A stretch of 56,957 nucleotides of DNA from assembly GCA_937988775.1 (NCBI GenBank), contig CALKHP010000002.1, positions 1 to 56,957 on the forward strand, given 5' to 3'. This DNA is from an uncultured Alphaproteobacteria bacterium. GTDB lineage: Bacteria; Pseudomonadota; Alphaproteobacteria; Rhizobiales; Beijerinckiaceae. Every line of letters starts with the position of its first letter. Within the stretch, counting starts at the first letter, position 1. Below are positions 56,903-56,957 of this stretch, one piece after another. Under the pieces are notes generated by a model that did no database searches, was not told the DNA's origin, and was given only the letters and a program-made list of their open reading frames with translations. The translations under genes were made by a program, and so were the position numbers.

Positions 56903-56957
56903 ATGGCGAAGGAAAAGTTTGAACGGAACAAGCCGCACTGCAACATCGGGACGATTG
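56903..56957 (+). CDS. tuf: Elongation factor Tu, N-terminal fragment (window edge)
   Basis: The last 55 bases encode MAKEKFERNKPHCNIGTI, the start of EF-Tu, cut by the window end before the GHVDHGKT P-loop. It delivers aminoacyl-tRNA to the ribosome. The gene upstream is nirK (opposite strand) and not fusA, so this copy is probably the tuf outside the str operon. Confidence 0.93.
   Translation, partial: MAKEKFERNKPHCNIGTI

Noticed and set aside
1..56957. CRISPR array or IS element
   Set aside because: No regularly spaced direct repeats with unique spacers and no transposase gene were found; the repeats are palindromic intergenic elements.

Overview
The window is GC-rich chromosomal DNA from an alphaproteobacterium, most likely of the order Hyphomicrobiales (Rhizobiales). 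Evidence: the folE-hisI-patatin / NifU-like scaffold-yidD-thrS neighbourhood, paired bacterial transglutaminase-like cysteine peptidases, a PAS_5/PilZ pair, a DUF2336 protein, TTAA-N7-TTAA (CtrA-type) sites, a chemoreceptor ending in a W-x-x-F docking tail, and several families of dispersed palindromic intergenic repeats common in this order. I see no phage, IS element or CRISPR array; it reads as core chromosome with a few accessory patches.

Layout. 1-6.1 kb: tyrS, queC with an exported partner, a small membrane protein, a gamma-carbonic anhydrase and two exported cysteine peptidases. 6.1-10.1 kb: a patch of very small genes (including an unlisted 34-codon membrane ORF), a tandem-PilZ protein, a PAS_5 protein, an orphan intrinsic terminator that implies a small RNA or leader, a rhomboid protease and a CBS-pair protein. 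10.2-17.3 kb: folE-hisI-patatin facing a NifU-like scaffold and yidD, an MFS exporter, then thrS. 17.4-28.4 kb: an AmpG-like permease, a stand-alone Lrp-type ligand domain, a large YfhO-like membrane protein with an exported beta-rich partner, a flavin reductase, a CoA-lyase/MaoC pair, a lytic transglycosylase with a DUF2336 protein, and nadK. 28.7-37.7 kb: one minus-strand chemotaxis operon (degenerate receiver, STAS, cheY, cheA, cheW, receptor, cheR, cheD, cheB, cheY). 37.8-41.4 kb: tRNA-Thr, tRNA-Tyr and tRNA-Gly among rlmB and small hypothetical genes. 41.6-53.0 kb: an IclR regulator divergent from a cluster with a branched-chain-amino-acid-type ABC importer, three M20-family hydrolases and, convergently, a gamma-glutamyltransferase. 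53.2-57 kb: an AI-2E family permease with a large soluble tail, a three-domain copper nitrite reductase (nirK), and the first codons of tuf at the right edge.

How parts work together. The che operon encodes a complete pathway: receptor, coupling, kinase, adaptation by CheR/CheB/CheD, and two CheY outputs. The 42-53 kb cluster looks like a system that imports amino-acid-like or acylated/carbamoylated compounds and hydrolyses their amide bonds, probably controlled by the IclR protein through two identical-pattern palindromes. nirK carries an FNR/NnrR-type palindrome upstream and extra type-1 copper ligands in an added N-terminal cupredoxin domain.

The least explained items are the orphan terminator with an anti-Shine-Dalgarno hairpin (8471-8601), the two-palindrome operator (42370-42405), the small coupled ORFs at 6.2-6.5 kb, and the STAS plus degenerate-receiver pair heading the che operon. 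All functional calls come from reading motifs; no database search was run.
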